Positions 16,079-24,554 of a stretch of DNA of 64,000 nucleotides are shown here, in pieces. This DNA is from Thermoanaerobacteraceae bacterium (GTDB taxonomy: Bacteria > Bacillota > JADQBR01). Numbering within the stretch: position 1 is the first letter of the stretch; each line of letters begins with the position of its first letter. The position numbers were made by a program, and so were the translations under genes. The stretch spans positions 58,811 through 122,810 of the forward strand of contig JACDOG010000007.1 of NCBI GenBank assembly GCA_017656305.1. Direction: 5' to 3'. Under the pieces are notes generated by a model, which saw nothing but the letters and a program-made list of their open reading frames with translations, was not told the DNA's origin and did no database searches.

Positions 16079-16357
16079 GTGAAAAATGAACTAAAAAAAA
16101 TGCTAAATCAACTGGACGCGAGCTCCTGGGAAAAATGGAAAAAATCTTTGGGAAACATGGTCAGCCAGGCTGAAAAAATAGGAGTATCGCAAAATATGCT
16201 CGAAGAATTCGCAGTCGAATTCGGCGATTTTCTGGATGCCAACATTTCCCCGGACATTCCCGAAAATAAGGCTATGAAGGAACTTTGGGAAGTAGCCAAC
16301 GAAGAAGAACAAAAAACCCTGGCCAGGTTAATGATAAAACTGTCAAGAAACAGCTAG
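16079..16357 (+). CDS. DUF3243 domain-containing protein (YmfJ-like)
   Basis: 92 residues, mostly helical. WEKWKKSLGNMVSQAEKIG and LKELWEVANEEEQKTLARLM-like segments match the DUF3243 family of Bacillus YmfJ. No signal or membrane segment. GTG start behind AAAGGAGATG. Function is not established; the family is largely confined to Firmicutes. Confidence 0.8.
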   Translation: MKNELKKMLNQLDASSWEKWKKSLGNMVSQAEKIGVSQNMLEEFAVEFGDFLDANISPDIPENKAMKELWEVANEEEQKTLARLMIKLSRNS

Positions 16358-16371
16358 TTCCCGCAAGATAA

Positions 16372-16397
16372 AAGTGGTACCATTTGCGGTACCACTT
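16372..16397. terminator. Bidirectional hairpin between convergent genes
   Basis: AAGTGGTACC pairs perfectly with GGTACCACTT across a six-base loop, between the DUF3243 gene and the convergent tautomerase. A short T run follows on the minus strand only. Confidence 0.6.
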
Positions 16398-16404
16398 CAG
16401 CGTG

Positions 16405-16593
16405 TTACTTCTTGTCTTTGTAAAGAACACCGCCTTCGGCGTAGTGTTCTTTTTTCATTTCCCGGATGATGATCTTTACTGCCTCCGGCTTGCAGTCCAC
16501 AGATTCTACTACAGCATTGGTTACGTTTTTTACTAACTGGCGTTTTTGCTCTTCAGTGCGTCCTTCAATCATCTCAATTTGAACAACCGGCAT
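16405..16593 (-). CDS. 4-oxalocrotonate tautomerase family protein
   Basis: 62 residues, the normal length of a tautomerase subunit. Pro2 becomes the catalytic N-terminal proline after Met removal (MPVVQIEMIEGRTEEQK), and Arg12 and Arg40 are in the expected places. The enzyme ketonises enols such as 2-hydroxymuconate; the actual substrate is unknown. ATG start behind GGGAGG. It is divergent from the FAH-family hydrolase gene, which acts on related diketo acids, so a shared pathway is possible. Confidence 0.85.
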   Translation of the reverse strand: MPVVQIEMIEGRTEEQKRQLVKNVTNAVVESVDCKPEAVKIIIREMKKEHYAEGGVLYKDKK

Positions 16594-16652
16594 TTTCTCA
16601 CCTCCCTTAAACTTTTTTCCTCTCTCTCCAGCATAAAATATATTAACACAAC

Positions 16653-16695
16653 TTGCCCAAAAGAGGTATTATCCCGTGCTAACACCACGGGGCAA
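16653..16695 (+). other. Structured leader upstream of the FAH-family gene
   Basis: An inner perfect hairpin CCCGTG/CACGGG (16673-16678 and 16686-16691) lies within an outer TTGCC/GGCAA pair. No gene-control role is known; it does not match a riboswitch I recognise. Confidence 0.35.
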
Positions 16696-16788
16696 TACAC
16701 ACGGAAAAAGCTAAAAATAAATAGCTGCTGTTGAAGGAATAATTTCACAATATAAAGAAGTTTATAACAAAAACAGGAGGTATCGCAC

Positions 16789-17655
16789 ATGCGTTTAGCA
16801 ACAGTTGTACATGGAAATGAAGAAACAGCAGCACTAATTGTCAACAATAACCCCGTACTGGTTAAGGACATTAACCGGTCTTTCGGCACTAACTGGGAGA
16901 CAAACCTGCTTTTGCTGATAGAAAAAGGTCAACTGACAAACCTTAACCAGTGGGTGAGCCGGCAGAAACCCGCCGCACTCCAAAAGCTGACAGTTACCGA
17001 ACCGGTAACATACGGCCCCCTGTACCGGCGGCCGCGTAAAATATGGGGTATTGGTCTGAATTATGCCGAACACGCCGGGGATTTGGATGAAAAAACACCT
17101 ACACAAGCGCCGGCAAGTTTTATGAAACCGGATACTACCATTATCGGTCCGGGTGACACAATTAAAATACCGGTACAATCCAATCGTACCACAGCGGAGG
17201 CAGAATTAGGCATCATTATCGGTAAGCCCTGCAAGAATGTGTCCGTTGAAGAAGCCCCTGAATATGTAGCAGGCTTTACCAGTATCATCGATATGACTGC
17301 TGAAGATATTTTAAGGCAAAACCCCCGGTATCTCACCCGGTCCAAGAGCTTTGATACCTTTTTCAGCTTTGGGCCGCAGTTGATAACTACTGACGAAGTA
17401 GATGATGTTCACTCCCTGGAAGTAGCGACCATTATTAACAACAAGGTGCACCGCAAAAACATAGTGGCCAACATGACCTTCAAACCCTGGCACCTGGTCT
17501 CTTTTCATTCCCAAGTAATGACACTGCTTCCCGGTGACATCATTTCCACCGGCACACCGGGCGCGGTTGTTATCAGTGACGGTGACGTTGTCCAGTGCCA
17601 GATAACCGGTTTTCCCACCTTGACCAACCCCGTCAAAGACCTGAAAGTCAGGTAA
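16789..17655 (+). CDS. Fumarylacetoacetate hydrolase family protein
   Basis: 288 residues. An N-terminal domain of about 75 residues precedes the FAH catalytic domain, recognised by KIWGIGLNYAEHAGD, the metal ligands in AEAELGIIIGK, RSKSFDTFFSFGP and the LPGDIISTGTPG motif. Members hydrolyse or decarboxylate acylpyruvates, oxaloacetate or homoprotocatechuate intermediates; the substrate cannot be chosen from sequence. ATG start behind ACAGGAGG. Monocistronic, ending in a strong terminator. Confidence 0.87.
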   Translation: MRLATVVHGNEETAALIVNNNPVLVKDINRSFGTNWETNLLLLIEKGQLTNLNQWVSRQKPAALQKLTVTEPVTYGPLYRRPRKIWGIGLNYAEHAGDLDEKTPTQAPASFMKPDTTIIGPGDTIKIPVQSNRTTAEAELGIIIGKPCKNVSVEEAPEYVAGFTSIIDMTAEDILRQNPRYLTRSKSFDTFFSFGPQLITTDEVDDVHSLEVATIINNKVHRKNIVANMTFKPWHLVSFHSQVMTLLPGDIISTGTPGAVVISDGDVVQCQITGFPTLTNPVKDLKVR

Positions 17656-17660
17656 TACAA

Positions 17661-17690
17661 AACCCGAACCGGCTGGTTCCGGTTCGGGTT
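17661..17690. terminator. Bidirectional terminator between the FAH gene and codY
   Basis: AACCCGAACC pairs with GGTTCGGGTT, a ten-base perfect stem with a ten-base loop, between two convergent genes. Confidence 0.75.
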
Positions 17691-17698
17691 ATTCAATG

Positions 17699-18496
17699 CT
17701 AAAACTTAACACCGCTATAAGCCAGCTTATCCAGTTCATCCCAGATATACGGGTTAAGCACTTTAATATAGGTACCCTTCATTCCCAACGACTTGGAATT
17801 GATGACTCCCGCACTTTCAAATTTACGCAAGGCATTTACGATTACCGACCGGGTTATACCAGCTTCATCCGCAATTTTGCTTGCCACGATAACACCTTCA
17901 TCGCCGTCCAAACTCTTAAGAATGGCATGAATAGCTTCACCTTCGGAGTAGGAAAGTGTTTCCATGGCTATATGCACCATTGCCTTTTTCCTGGCTTTCT
18001 CTTCAGCTTGTTCCGATTTCGCTCTCACTATTTCCATGGCAATGACTGCCGCGCCGTACTCGCCCAGTACCAGATCCCCATCAGAAAACCACTCGTCAAA
18101 CTTGCTAAGAACCAGAGTGCCTAAACGTCTGGCGCCACCAACAATAGGAATATAGGTAGTAACTTTATTCCCAAATTCACAAGTTTTCTGACCATTGGAC
18201 AGGACGCAGTACGTCTTGTGTGCCACATTGGCCTTGGTTTCCCGAATGTCTACCAGGAATTCCGTGTAATCCTCAGGAAAGCACTTGGCATCATAAATAA
18301 TATCTTCTATAACATCGCAACTGCGCCCCCGGGAAAAAGCATAACCCAGCACCTCGCCGTACCTGCCGATTATGTAGCTGTTGGCCCCGATGTTGTCACT
18401 GAGCACTTGTGCCATATCCTTAAAATCCACAGGTTGCCCTGCCGATTTTTGGATTAGTTCATTCATGGTGCGCATCTTTTCCAGTAAGGTTTTCAT
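17699..18496 (-). CDS. codY: GTP-sensing transcriptional regulator CodY
   Basis: 265 residues, full CodY length. An N-terminal GAF domain (about 1-155) that binds branched-chain amino acids is joined to a winged helix (ASKIADEAGITRSVIVNALRKFESAGVI, near 203-230). CodY represses stationary-phase and nutrient-acquisition genes in Firmicutes. ATG start behind AGGAGG. Here it stands alone, not in the usual xerC-hslVU-codY or flagellar operon. It is flanked by a terminator and a 590-bp gap. Confidence 0.95.
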   Translation of the reverse strand: MKTLLEKMRTMNELIQKSAGQPVDFKDMAQVLSDNIGANSYIIGRYGEVLGYAFSRGRSCDVIEDIIYDAKCFPEDYTEFLVDIRETKANVAHKTYCVLSNGQKTCEFGNKVTTYIPIVGGARRLGTLVLSKFDEWFSDGDLVLGEYGAAVIAMEIVRAKSEQAEEKARKKAMVHIAMETLSYSEGEAIHAILKSLDGDEGVIVASKIADEAGITRSVIVNALRKFESAGVINSKSLGMKGTYIKVLNPYIWDELDKLAYSGVKF

Positions 18497-19022
18497 AACA
18501 TCCTCCTAAAAATTTTTACTAAATATACTACAATCCCAGTCTATTCATACTATTTTATATTATATTATATTATTAACAAATGTGCGGTCAACCGTATATA
18601 AATATTTTCCCTTTTTTCCTTGAATTTATCACCAAGCCATGAAAAAAGATTGCATGCCACTGCAACCCAAGCTCTACCAGCCCAATATATATTTTATTCT
18701 GCGGTATAACCTGTCATTTATCTGCTCCGGTTTGTCGGTTTGCTGCCGGAGAAACGCCTGCATCAGGTAACCAGTGTCCTTGTTCTTTAATGCAACAGGC
18801 TATCTGCTGCCTCCTGGTTAATTGCTTCATTTTACCGCCCCCTTTTCCCCAGGAAAGGCCCTGCTTTTGTTACACATTATACTCCCTGACAACCGATTGT
18901 GCGATATTTCACAAATTGTACAGACTGTTGTTTATATTCCTATCTTTGGCATATTGATAACTTTCGTAATTTTACATTTTTTATGATTACACAAGTTGCC
19001 TCATAAATTTACAAAAAAACCT
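18497..19022. other. Gene-poor gap between codY and serC
   Basis: AT-rich near codY (TATTATATTATATTATTA). Further on there is an inverted repeat CTCCGG/CCGGAG at 18725-18730 and 18746-18751, inside a possible small minus-strand frame listed separately. No riboswitch or tRNA was recognised. Confidence 0.4.
18714..18830 (-). CDS. Possible 38-residue protein
   Basis: ATG behind AAAAGGGGGCGG. The product begins MKQLTRRQQIACCIKEQGHW and ends GADK, with a basic N-terminus and two adjacent cysteines. It resembles no family I know and overlaps an inverted repeat. The good ribosome site is the only support. Confidence 0.3.
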   Translation of the reverse strand: MKQLTRRQQIACCIKEQGHWLPDAGVSPAANRQTGADK

Positions 19023-19051
19023 TTGAGTCCATTACTACTTTCAAGTATAAT
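19023..19051 (+). promoter_or_regulatory. Sigma-A promoter of serC
   Basis: TTGAGT, 17 bases, TATAAT, ending 35 bases before the serC ATG. Confidence 0.7.
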
Positions 19052-19086
19052 GTGAAATAAATAACATTCAGCAAAGGAGTGTTTTT

Positions 19087-20169
19087 ATGGTCAATAGAGT
19101 CTACAACTTTTACCCCGGTCCAGCAACCTTGCCTGAAACCGTTCTGGCCACGGCACAGGAAGAACTGCTTAACTACAAGGGATTAGGCATGTCCGTGATG
19201 GAATTGAGCCACCGCTCTGCACCTATAGAAGAACTTATTAGCACTGCAGAAAAGAACCTGAAAGAACTGTTAAATATCCCGGAAGACTACAGGGTTCTGT
19301 TTCTGCAGGGTGGGGCCAGCACCCAGTTTTACATGATTCCTTTTAACTTCCTGCCTAAAGGTAAAACTGCCAATTATGTTATTACCGGTAACTTTGCAGA
19401 AAAGGCCTATAAGGAAGCAGCCAAAGTCGGGCAGGTGCACGTGGCTGCCAGCACCAAGGAAGAAAATCACACGCGTATCGTGACCAAAGAAGAAATTCAG
19501 CTCAGCAACGATGCAGCTTATGTGCACATCACGTCCAACAACACGATTTTCGGAACTCAATGGCAGGAATTTCCCGAATTTGCAGTACCGCTGGTGGCAG
19601 ATATGTCCAGCGACATCCTGTCGCGGCCTTTTGACGTCTCCAAGTTTGATCTCATCTATGCCGGTGCACAGAAAAACCTGGGGCCGTCCGGTATTACCGT
19701 GGTAATTGTCAGCAGGAAATTTTTAGACATCAGTGCCGAACAAAACATACCGACCATGCTAAAATACGCAACCCATGCAGAAAAGAATTCCTTGTACAAT
19801 ACGCCGCCTACATTCCCCATTTACATGGTTAACCTGGTGTTGGAATGGCTGAAAGAGCAGGGCGGAGTGGAAAAAATAGAACAGCAAAACAGGCAGAAAG
19901 CGCAAATACTTTACGATGTCATTGATACCAGCGACGGCTTTTACAAGGGACATGCTGTAAAGGACCGCTCCATGATGAACGTTACTTTCCGCCTGCCCAG
20001 CGAAGAGCTGGAAAAACGTTTTGTGAAGGAGGCCGAAGAAAACGGTCTCGTCGGATTGAAAGGTCACCGTTCCGTAGGCGGTATTCGCGCCTCCATCTAC
20101 AACGCCATGCCTGTTGCCGGCTGCGAGGCCCTGGCCGACTTCATGCGAGAATTCCGGAAAAAAGCGTAA
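19087..20169 (+). CDS. serC: Phosphoserine aminotransferase
   Basis: 360 residues, class V aminotransferase. NFYPGPATLP at the N-terminus, LQGGAST near residue 76 (phosphate of PLP), ITSNNTIFGTQW, ADMSSD and the PLP lysine in AGAQKNLGPSG near residue 198 are all SerC hallmarks; KGHRSVGGIRASIYNA lies near the C-terminus. It makes phosphoserine from 3-phosphohydroxypyruvate and glutamate. ATG start behind AAAGGAG. No serA is adjacent in the window. Confidence 0.95.
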   Translation: MVNRVYNFYPGPATLPETVLATAQEELLNYKGLGMSVMELSHRSAPIEELISTAEKNLKELLNIPEDYRVLFLQGGASTQFYMIPFNFLPKGKTANYVITGNFAEKAYKEAAKVGQVHVAASTKEENHTRIVTKEEIQLSNDAAYVHITSNNTIFGTQWQEFPEFAVPLVADMSSDILSRPFDVSKFDLIYAGAQKNLGPSGITVVIVSRKFLDISAEQNIPTMLKYATHAEKNSLYNTPPTFPIYMVNLVLEWLKEQGGVEKIEQQNRQKAQILYDVIDTSDGFYKGHAVKDRSMMNVTFRLPSEELEKRFVKEAEENGLVGLKGHRSVGGIRASIYNAMPVAGCEALADFMREFRKKA

Positions 20170-20261
20170 TACCTTTTACCTTGGAAGTAAAGAGTCAGGA
20201 TTCAGAAGTCAGAAGTTATTTGGGCAAAAAACAAACACCAAATAAAAAGTCAAAGTATAGA

Positions 20262-20287
20262 ATAAGGGACTCGATTTACGAGTCCCT
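20262..20287 (-). terminator. Terminator overlapping the YkvI-type gene stop codon
   Basis: AGGGACTCG pairs with CGAGTCCCT around a five-base loop. On the minus strand the TAA stop of the YkvI-type gene lies inside the loop region and a T-rich run (TTATTCTATACTTT) follows. It can also serve the convergent serC. Confidence 0.65.
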
Positions 20288-21400
20288 CTGTTCATTTTCC
20301 CTGTTTGTCTCATAAGGTTTTGCCGCTGGTGCCGGAATGGCCCCGGTAGCCTGGTCGCGGAAAAAGGTATAAGTGAGGCCGGCCAAGAGTATGAAACCGG
20401 CAAAACCTACAGCCGGAAGCAGGTAGCTGATCAAATTGACAAAACCAAACCTACTCATCACAAAAGCACCGGCACCAGCTCCTGCTGCCAGCCAACGCCC
20501 CTTACTACTGGTCGTGGGGAAAAAACGGGCCACAAAACCATATAAACTGCCGACTGCCGTAGTATATACTTCGGCAAAAAGCACACCGCTGTAAAGCATC
20601 CGTACCACCGGTGAAATAACACCGGCCAAAAATATCATGGGCACCTCAAAACGAGAAGCCTGCAGCAGGGTAATCAATAAGGCAGTCACAATTACCGTGG
20701 CGCCCAAACCCAGGCCCAAGCCGCCCCACACAGCTCCTTGCTTAACGGTACGTTCGCTGTTTGCTTCTTTCCCCAGAGGAGCCAAAACCGCTACGGCTAA
20801 GATCAAATTATAGGACACATAGAGTAGTGCCGCCAGCAGCCAGTTGCCCACTGCAGCTTTTGCGACCATGGGTTGCGCAGCAAAAGCACCTGCCAGTCCA
20901 CTTTGAACTATAACGGTAATCCCTACAATCATTACCAAAGTAATTAAGAATGGCACGATAACACTGATAGATTTAATGACGCTACCTATCCCCAGAATAA
21001 CGGTCAGCAGAGTAATACCTATCATGACAACGCTTCCCAATAAGGGAGAAAGACCAAACTGCTCTTGAAATACGGCGCCGGAACCGGCCGCCATAAGCGT
21101 CAAGGCACCAAACAGGAAAAAAATAATTACATAATCAATCAACTTACCCAGCGTTTTTCCCGCGGCATACTCGACAACGGGCCAGTGAGAATCCGCCTGC
21201 AACTTCAATCCCAGCGACAGCATTTGCCAGCCAAAAAAGACAAACAAAACAGTAGATAGGAAAAGCCCGATAAAGGCTTTGGGACCAAAATAGCCGAAAA
21301 ACTGCAGTACCTCCTGGCCCGAGGCAAACCCGGCCCCGACCACCGTACCTATATATGTAGCCGCCACGGTAAAAACCGACAATTTCTTTTCTCCGGTCAT
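20276..21400 (-). CDS. YkvI family membrane protein (APC superfamily)
   Basis: 374 residues with about ten membrane helices. The opening FTVAATYIGTVVGAGFASGQEVLQFF, here split as ATYIGTVVGAGFASGQE, is the unwound first helix typical of APC-fold transporters and of the YkvI family in particular. The C-terminal tail is soluble. Substrate unknown. I chose the ATG (MTGEKK) that has AAGGAG nine bases upstream over two earlier ATGs that are too near or before that site. Single gene divergent from the phosphoglycerate mutase. Confidence 0.82.
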   Translation of the reverse strand: MTGEKKLSVFTVAATYIGTVVGAGFASGQEVLQFFGYFGPKAFIGLFLSTVLFVFFGWQMLSLGLKLQADSHWPVVEYAAGKTLGKLIDYVIIFFLFGALTLMAAGSGAVFQEQFGLSPLLGSVVMIGITLLTVILGIGSVIKSISVIVPFLITLVMIVGITVIVQSGLAGAFAAQPMVAKAAVGNWLLAALLYVSYNLILAVAVLAPLGKEANSERTVKQGAVWGGLGLGLGATVIVTALLITLLQASRFEVPMIFLAGVISPVVRMLYSGVLFAEVYTTAVGSLYGFVARFFPTTSSKGRWLAAGAGAGAFVMSRFGFVNLISYLLPAVGFAGFILLAGLTYTFFRDQATGAIPAPAAKPYETNRENEQRDS

Positions 21401-21560
21401 TTGCATCACTCCTTCTGTCATTTATGTTTTCTCTCCAAGACACTCTTTACAACTTGATAATTTTTCCTGACCGGAAAATTAATTTAAACGGAAGGAAAAT
21501 ATTTGAGTAATGTGCAATTGTATTACATTAAAATCCTGTAGAAAGAGGTGCACTATCGCA

Positions 21561-22763
21561 GTGAAAACGATAGTAATTTTGGGAGATGGAATGGCAGACT
21601 ACCCGCTTCAAGAACTGGATAATCTTACACCGCTTCAATACGCAGCTACTCCCAACATGGACAGGTTAGCATGCAAAAGCCAGTTGGGCACCGTAAAGAC
21701 AGTACCTGCCGGATACTCGCCCGGCAGTGATGTGGCCAACTTATCGGTAATCGGGTATGACCCAAAATTATACTACACCGGCCGGTCACCACTGGAAGCA
21801 GTAAGTATGGGTATCGAATTGGGCGATATGGACGTAACCTTGCGGTGCAACCTGGTAACTCTTTCCGAGGAAGAACCTTACGAAAATAAAAAAATGGTGG
21901 ATTACTGCGCAGGAGAAATTTCTTCGGAAGAAGCTGAAAAACTGATATCCTTAATCAATACACACTGCAGCCGGGAGGATATTGTTTTTTACCCCGGCAT
22001 CAGTTACCGTCACCTGATGTTGTGGAAAAACGGTACGGTAGACTTGAACACGACTCCGCCCCATGACATTGCCGATAAGATAATTGCGCCGTACCTGCCT
22101 CAAGGTGACGGTGCAACACTTCTAGTGGATTTAATGCGACAGAGTAACGAGTTGCTGGCAAATCATTCTCTTAATAAGGAAAGAGAAAACAACGGCAAGC
22201 ATCCGGCCAACTCCATTTGGCTGTGGGGCCAGGGGACAAAGCCGCAAATGCCGCCGTTCAAAGAACTGTACGGCCTGGACGGCGCCATGATCTCCGCCGT
22301 GGACCTGACCAAAGGAATTGCCCTCTGCATTGGTCTGGCAGTGGTAAATGTGCCGGGAGCCACTGGAAACATCCATACCAACTTCTCCGGCAAGGCCCGG
22401 GCTGCTTTGGAAACCTTAAGCGAAGGCGCGGACTTTGTTTACATACACGTGGAGGCCCCCGATGAAGCCGGTCACCAGGGTAATATTGAGGATAAGGTAA
22501 AAGCCATAGAAGCCATCGATAAGCAGGTGCTGGGAGAAATTATTTCCGGCATGGAATCCATCGATAATTACCGGCTAATGCTGCTTCCGGACCACCCCAC
22601 ACCCATCAGCCTGCGTACACATACGAATGAACCGGTACCGTTTATGATCTATAACAGCAAGTACCCAAAAAGCGGCCGGCGGGCTTTTGATGAAGCCGCA
22701 GCCGCAGCTACGGGCTTTCATATTGAAGAAGGGCATAAACTGATGGAACATTTTTTAAAATAA
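21561..22763 (+). CDS. apgM: Cofactor-independent phosphoglycerate mutase, archaeal (ApgM) type
   Basis: 400 residues, alkaline-phosphatase superfamily. VILGDGMADYP at the N-terminus holds the metal-binding aspartate; GYSPGSDVANLSVIGYDP carries the phospho-serine. HVEAPDEAGHQG and LLPDHPTP supply further metal ligands. Interconverts 3- and 2-phosphoglycerate. Some Firmicute members are also annotated as putative homoserine kinases, so the glycolytic role is likely but not certain. I chose GTG (VKTIVILGD) with AGAGGTG ten bases before. Monocistronic with a strong terminator. Confidence 0.87.
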   Translation: MKTIVILGDGMADYPLQELDNLTPLQYAATPNMDRLACKSQLGTVKTVPAGYSPGSDVANLSVIGYDPKLYYTGRSPLEAVSMGIELGDMDVTLRCNLVTLSEEEPYENKKMVDYCAGEISSEEAEKLISLINTHCSREDIVFYPGISYRHLMLWKNGTVDLNTTPPHDIADKIIAPYLPQGDGATLLVDLMRQSNELLANHSLNKERENNGKHPANSIWLWGQGTKPQMPPFKELYGLDGAMISAVDLTKGIALCIGLAVVNVPGATGNIHTNFSGKARAALETLSEGADFVYIHVEAPDEAGHQGNIEDKVKAIEAIDKQVLGEIISGMESIDNYRLMLLPDHPTPISLRTHTNEPVPFMIYNSKYPKSGRRAFDEAAAAATGFHIEEGHKLMEHFLK

Positions 22764-22778
22764 GTCTTTTGCAAAATG

Positions 22779-22816
22779 AGACTATATGGCCAATTAAGGC
22801 CATATAGTCTTTTTTC
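22779..22816 (+). terminator. Intrinsic terminator after apgM
   Basis: AGACTATATGGCC pairs perfectly with GGCCATATAGTCT around AATTAA and runs into TTTTTC. Confidence 0.9.
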
Positions 22817-22935
22817 TTACCATACTGCTATCTCACTCAACACACCACAGGCAATTAATAATTGGAGTCATTTCGGTAAGTGAAACTGCCCTAAAAAAAA
22901 AAGCCGGCTAAATTTAAGCCAGGTTCAATAGCGCA

Positions 22936-23997
22936 TTACGGAAACACCAGTATATTGGTTGCCACCGGGCGTTCCTCCCCATCTGACGGGCGGTTAAGAA
23001 CCTTCCCCATGTACACAAACGTACTGGAACCGCCGCCATCAAGGTTATAGGCATCGATAATACCCAATTCCAACAATTTCACCTGCATCCCTTCTAAAGT
23101 GACACCCCGACTCCACCCGGGCTGCCGTCCATCAATAACGATAAAAAGTAAATCCCCATTGGCATACTGCCCCATTATAGTCCTGGGATGCCGCTCCCTT
23201 TGCCACTGTTCGGGTATAGGCAGCGGCTGACCGTCCTGCAGCAGCTGGGGTACAAAAGTCACGCCGTACCAGGGACGCTGTTTAAGAAGCTGTTCCTTTT
23301 CGGTAAATATCCCGCCAACCAGGTCACCTTGTTTATTCCAGCCGGAAAAGGTTAAATCATCATGGCTGGGAATAAAACCGTTAACCAATTTACCCCGGAT
23401 TACCGTATTACCGATTGGCAGCGTGATTTTCTCTCCCTGCTGGAAAGTTGCGTAAAATCCCCCACCGTTAACGCCGAACACTGCTCCGGTCCGCTCAACC
23501 GCCTCACTGGTGGTCTCTTTGGCCCCCAGCGTGTCTTTTGCCAGCACTACTTTAATTGCCCGGGGGTCAAACAGCTTTACCTTGGCAGCATAACCGCGAT
23601 AATTGCCTTCCTTGAAATCAAAAAGCTTGATTTCTACCCGGTCAGAACGAAAGGTTTCAAAAGGAGTGCCAAGCTTGGCCAGTATCTGCTGCTCATAGAT
23701 TTCTTCCGAGAGTTGCTTCTGCTGCTGGCTTTTTTTCGCCAGTTCCTGCAGCAGTTTTTGCTGTTGCTCATACTGCCGCTGCTGCTCCGCTAAAGTCTCC
23801 GAAATAAATCCAATCCCGTTTTGCAGCTCATTCAACCGCTTTTCATATTGCGCGACCTGCAAAGCCAAGTCATCCAACGACAGGAGCATGGCATCTTTAT
23901 TAGTTAAAAAATCATGCGGCATGTCCTGTGCCATGCCCAAAGCGATTCCCGATAATGGTGCCAGGAAAAAAATTAGTATCAGAAATATTTTGCGCAT
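22936..23997 (-). CDS. Phosphodiester glycosidase (NAGPA) domain protein, exported
   Basis: 353 residues. A signal peptide (about 1-23) is followed by a Gln/Leu-rich coiled coil (about 40-105) and a NAGPA/DUF2233 domain with GVNGGGFYA, then LFIVIDGRQPGWSRGVTLEG and AYNLDGGGSSTFVY. The catalytic domain removes or cleaves sugar phosphodiesters such as those on wall polymers; the substrate here is unknown. Last gene of a three-gene minus-strand set with a coiled-coil membrane protein and a histidine kinase; the gap to the former is three bases. Confidence 0.83.
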   Translation of the reverse strand: MRKIFLILIFFLAPLSGIALGMAQDMPHDFLTNKDAMLLSLDDLALQVAQYEKRLNELQNGIGFISETLAEQQRQYEQQQKLLQELAKKSQQQKQLSEEIYEQQILAKLGTPFETFRSDRVEIKLFDFKEGNYRGYAAKVKLFDPRAIKVVLAKDTLGAKETTSEAVERTGAVFGVNGGGFYATFQQGEKITLPIGNTVIRGKLVNGFIPSHDDLTFSGWNKQGDLVGGIFTEKEQLLKQRPWYGVTFVPQLLQDGQPLPIPEQWQRERHPRTIMGQYANGDLLFIVIDGRQPGWSRGVTLEGMQVKLLELGIIDAYNLDGGGSSTFVYMGKVLNRPSDGEERPVATNILVFP

Positions 23998-24000
23998 GGT

Positions 24001-24423
24001 CTAATTCCCTTTCAGGATTTCCAGACTTTTTCTCAATTCTTCAAGCTGCTGATCCAAATCCTCGATACGCCGGTTCAGTTGCTCCCGAGTCGCATTGGAC
24101 TCACTGAGAGTATCATCAGCATCTCTCAAAGCTTCTTTTATTTCTACCATCTCACTGTTTAAGGCAGACAGTTTATCTTCCAGCTCTTGCACACGCAGCG
24201 CATTGGTTTCCTGGACAGATTGAATAGACTGCTCCACCAGCTTTTGGGTCCGCAGGTAATTTTCCGTCATGCGCATTTCTATGTACCAGTAACCTGTATA
24301 AACCAACCCCAGCCAGACAGCAAAAGCTAAAATACTTAGGATAAACTGAGCCAGCAGACTCTTTTTCCTGGTTTTTCTGCGCCGCGGGGTAGTAGTTGTC
24401 TGCATCATTAATTTTTCACTCAT
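24001..24423 (-). CDS. Membrane-anchored coiled-coil protein
   Basis: 140 residues: a basic cytoplasmic head (TPRRRKTRKKS), one membrane span (about residues 27-48), then an external coiled coil to the end (EELEDKL-type heptads). I do not recognise a family. I chose the ATG with GGGCGGTG five bases upstream; the frame is open 44 codons further but without a ribosome site. Sandwiched between the kinase and the exported glycosidase, whose own coiled coil could be a partner. Confidence 0.7.
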   Translation of the reverse strand: MSEKLMMQTTTTPRRRKTRKKSLLAQFILSILAFAVWLGLVYTGYWYIEMRMTENYLRTQKLVEQSIQSVQETNALRVQELEDKLSALNSEMVEIKEALRDADDTLSESNATREQLNRRIEDLDQQLEELRKSLEILKGN

Positions 24424-24554
24424 AATAGCACCGCCCAAATAAAATTTTGACCAAACTTGAGTAAACCAACAAAGGCAATAAAAAAATTTCCTTAAGGAGT
24501 AGATATTTACTCCATAAGGAAATATATTCATTTTCATAACCATGTTTTCCTGCA

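Noticed and set aside
18600..18850. A riboswitch or T-box in the codY-serC gap
   Set aside because: Hairpins are present but none of the conserved cores (T-box, c-di-GMP, glycine, SAM) could be found, and the region is far from the serC promoter.
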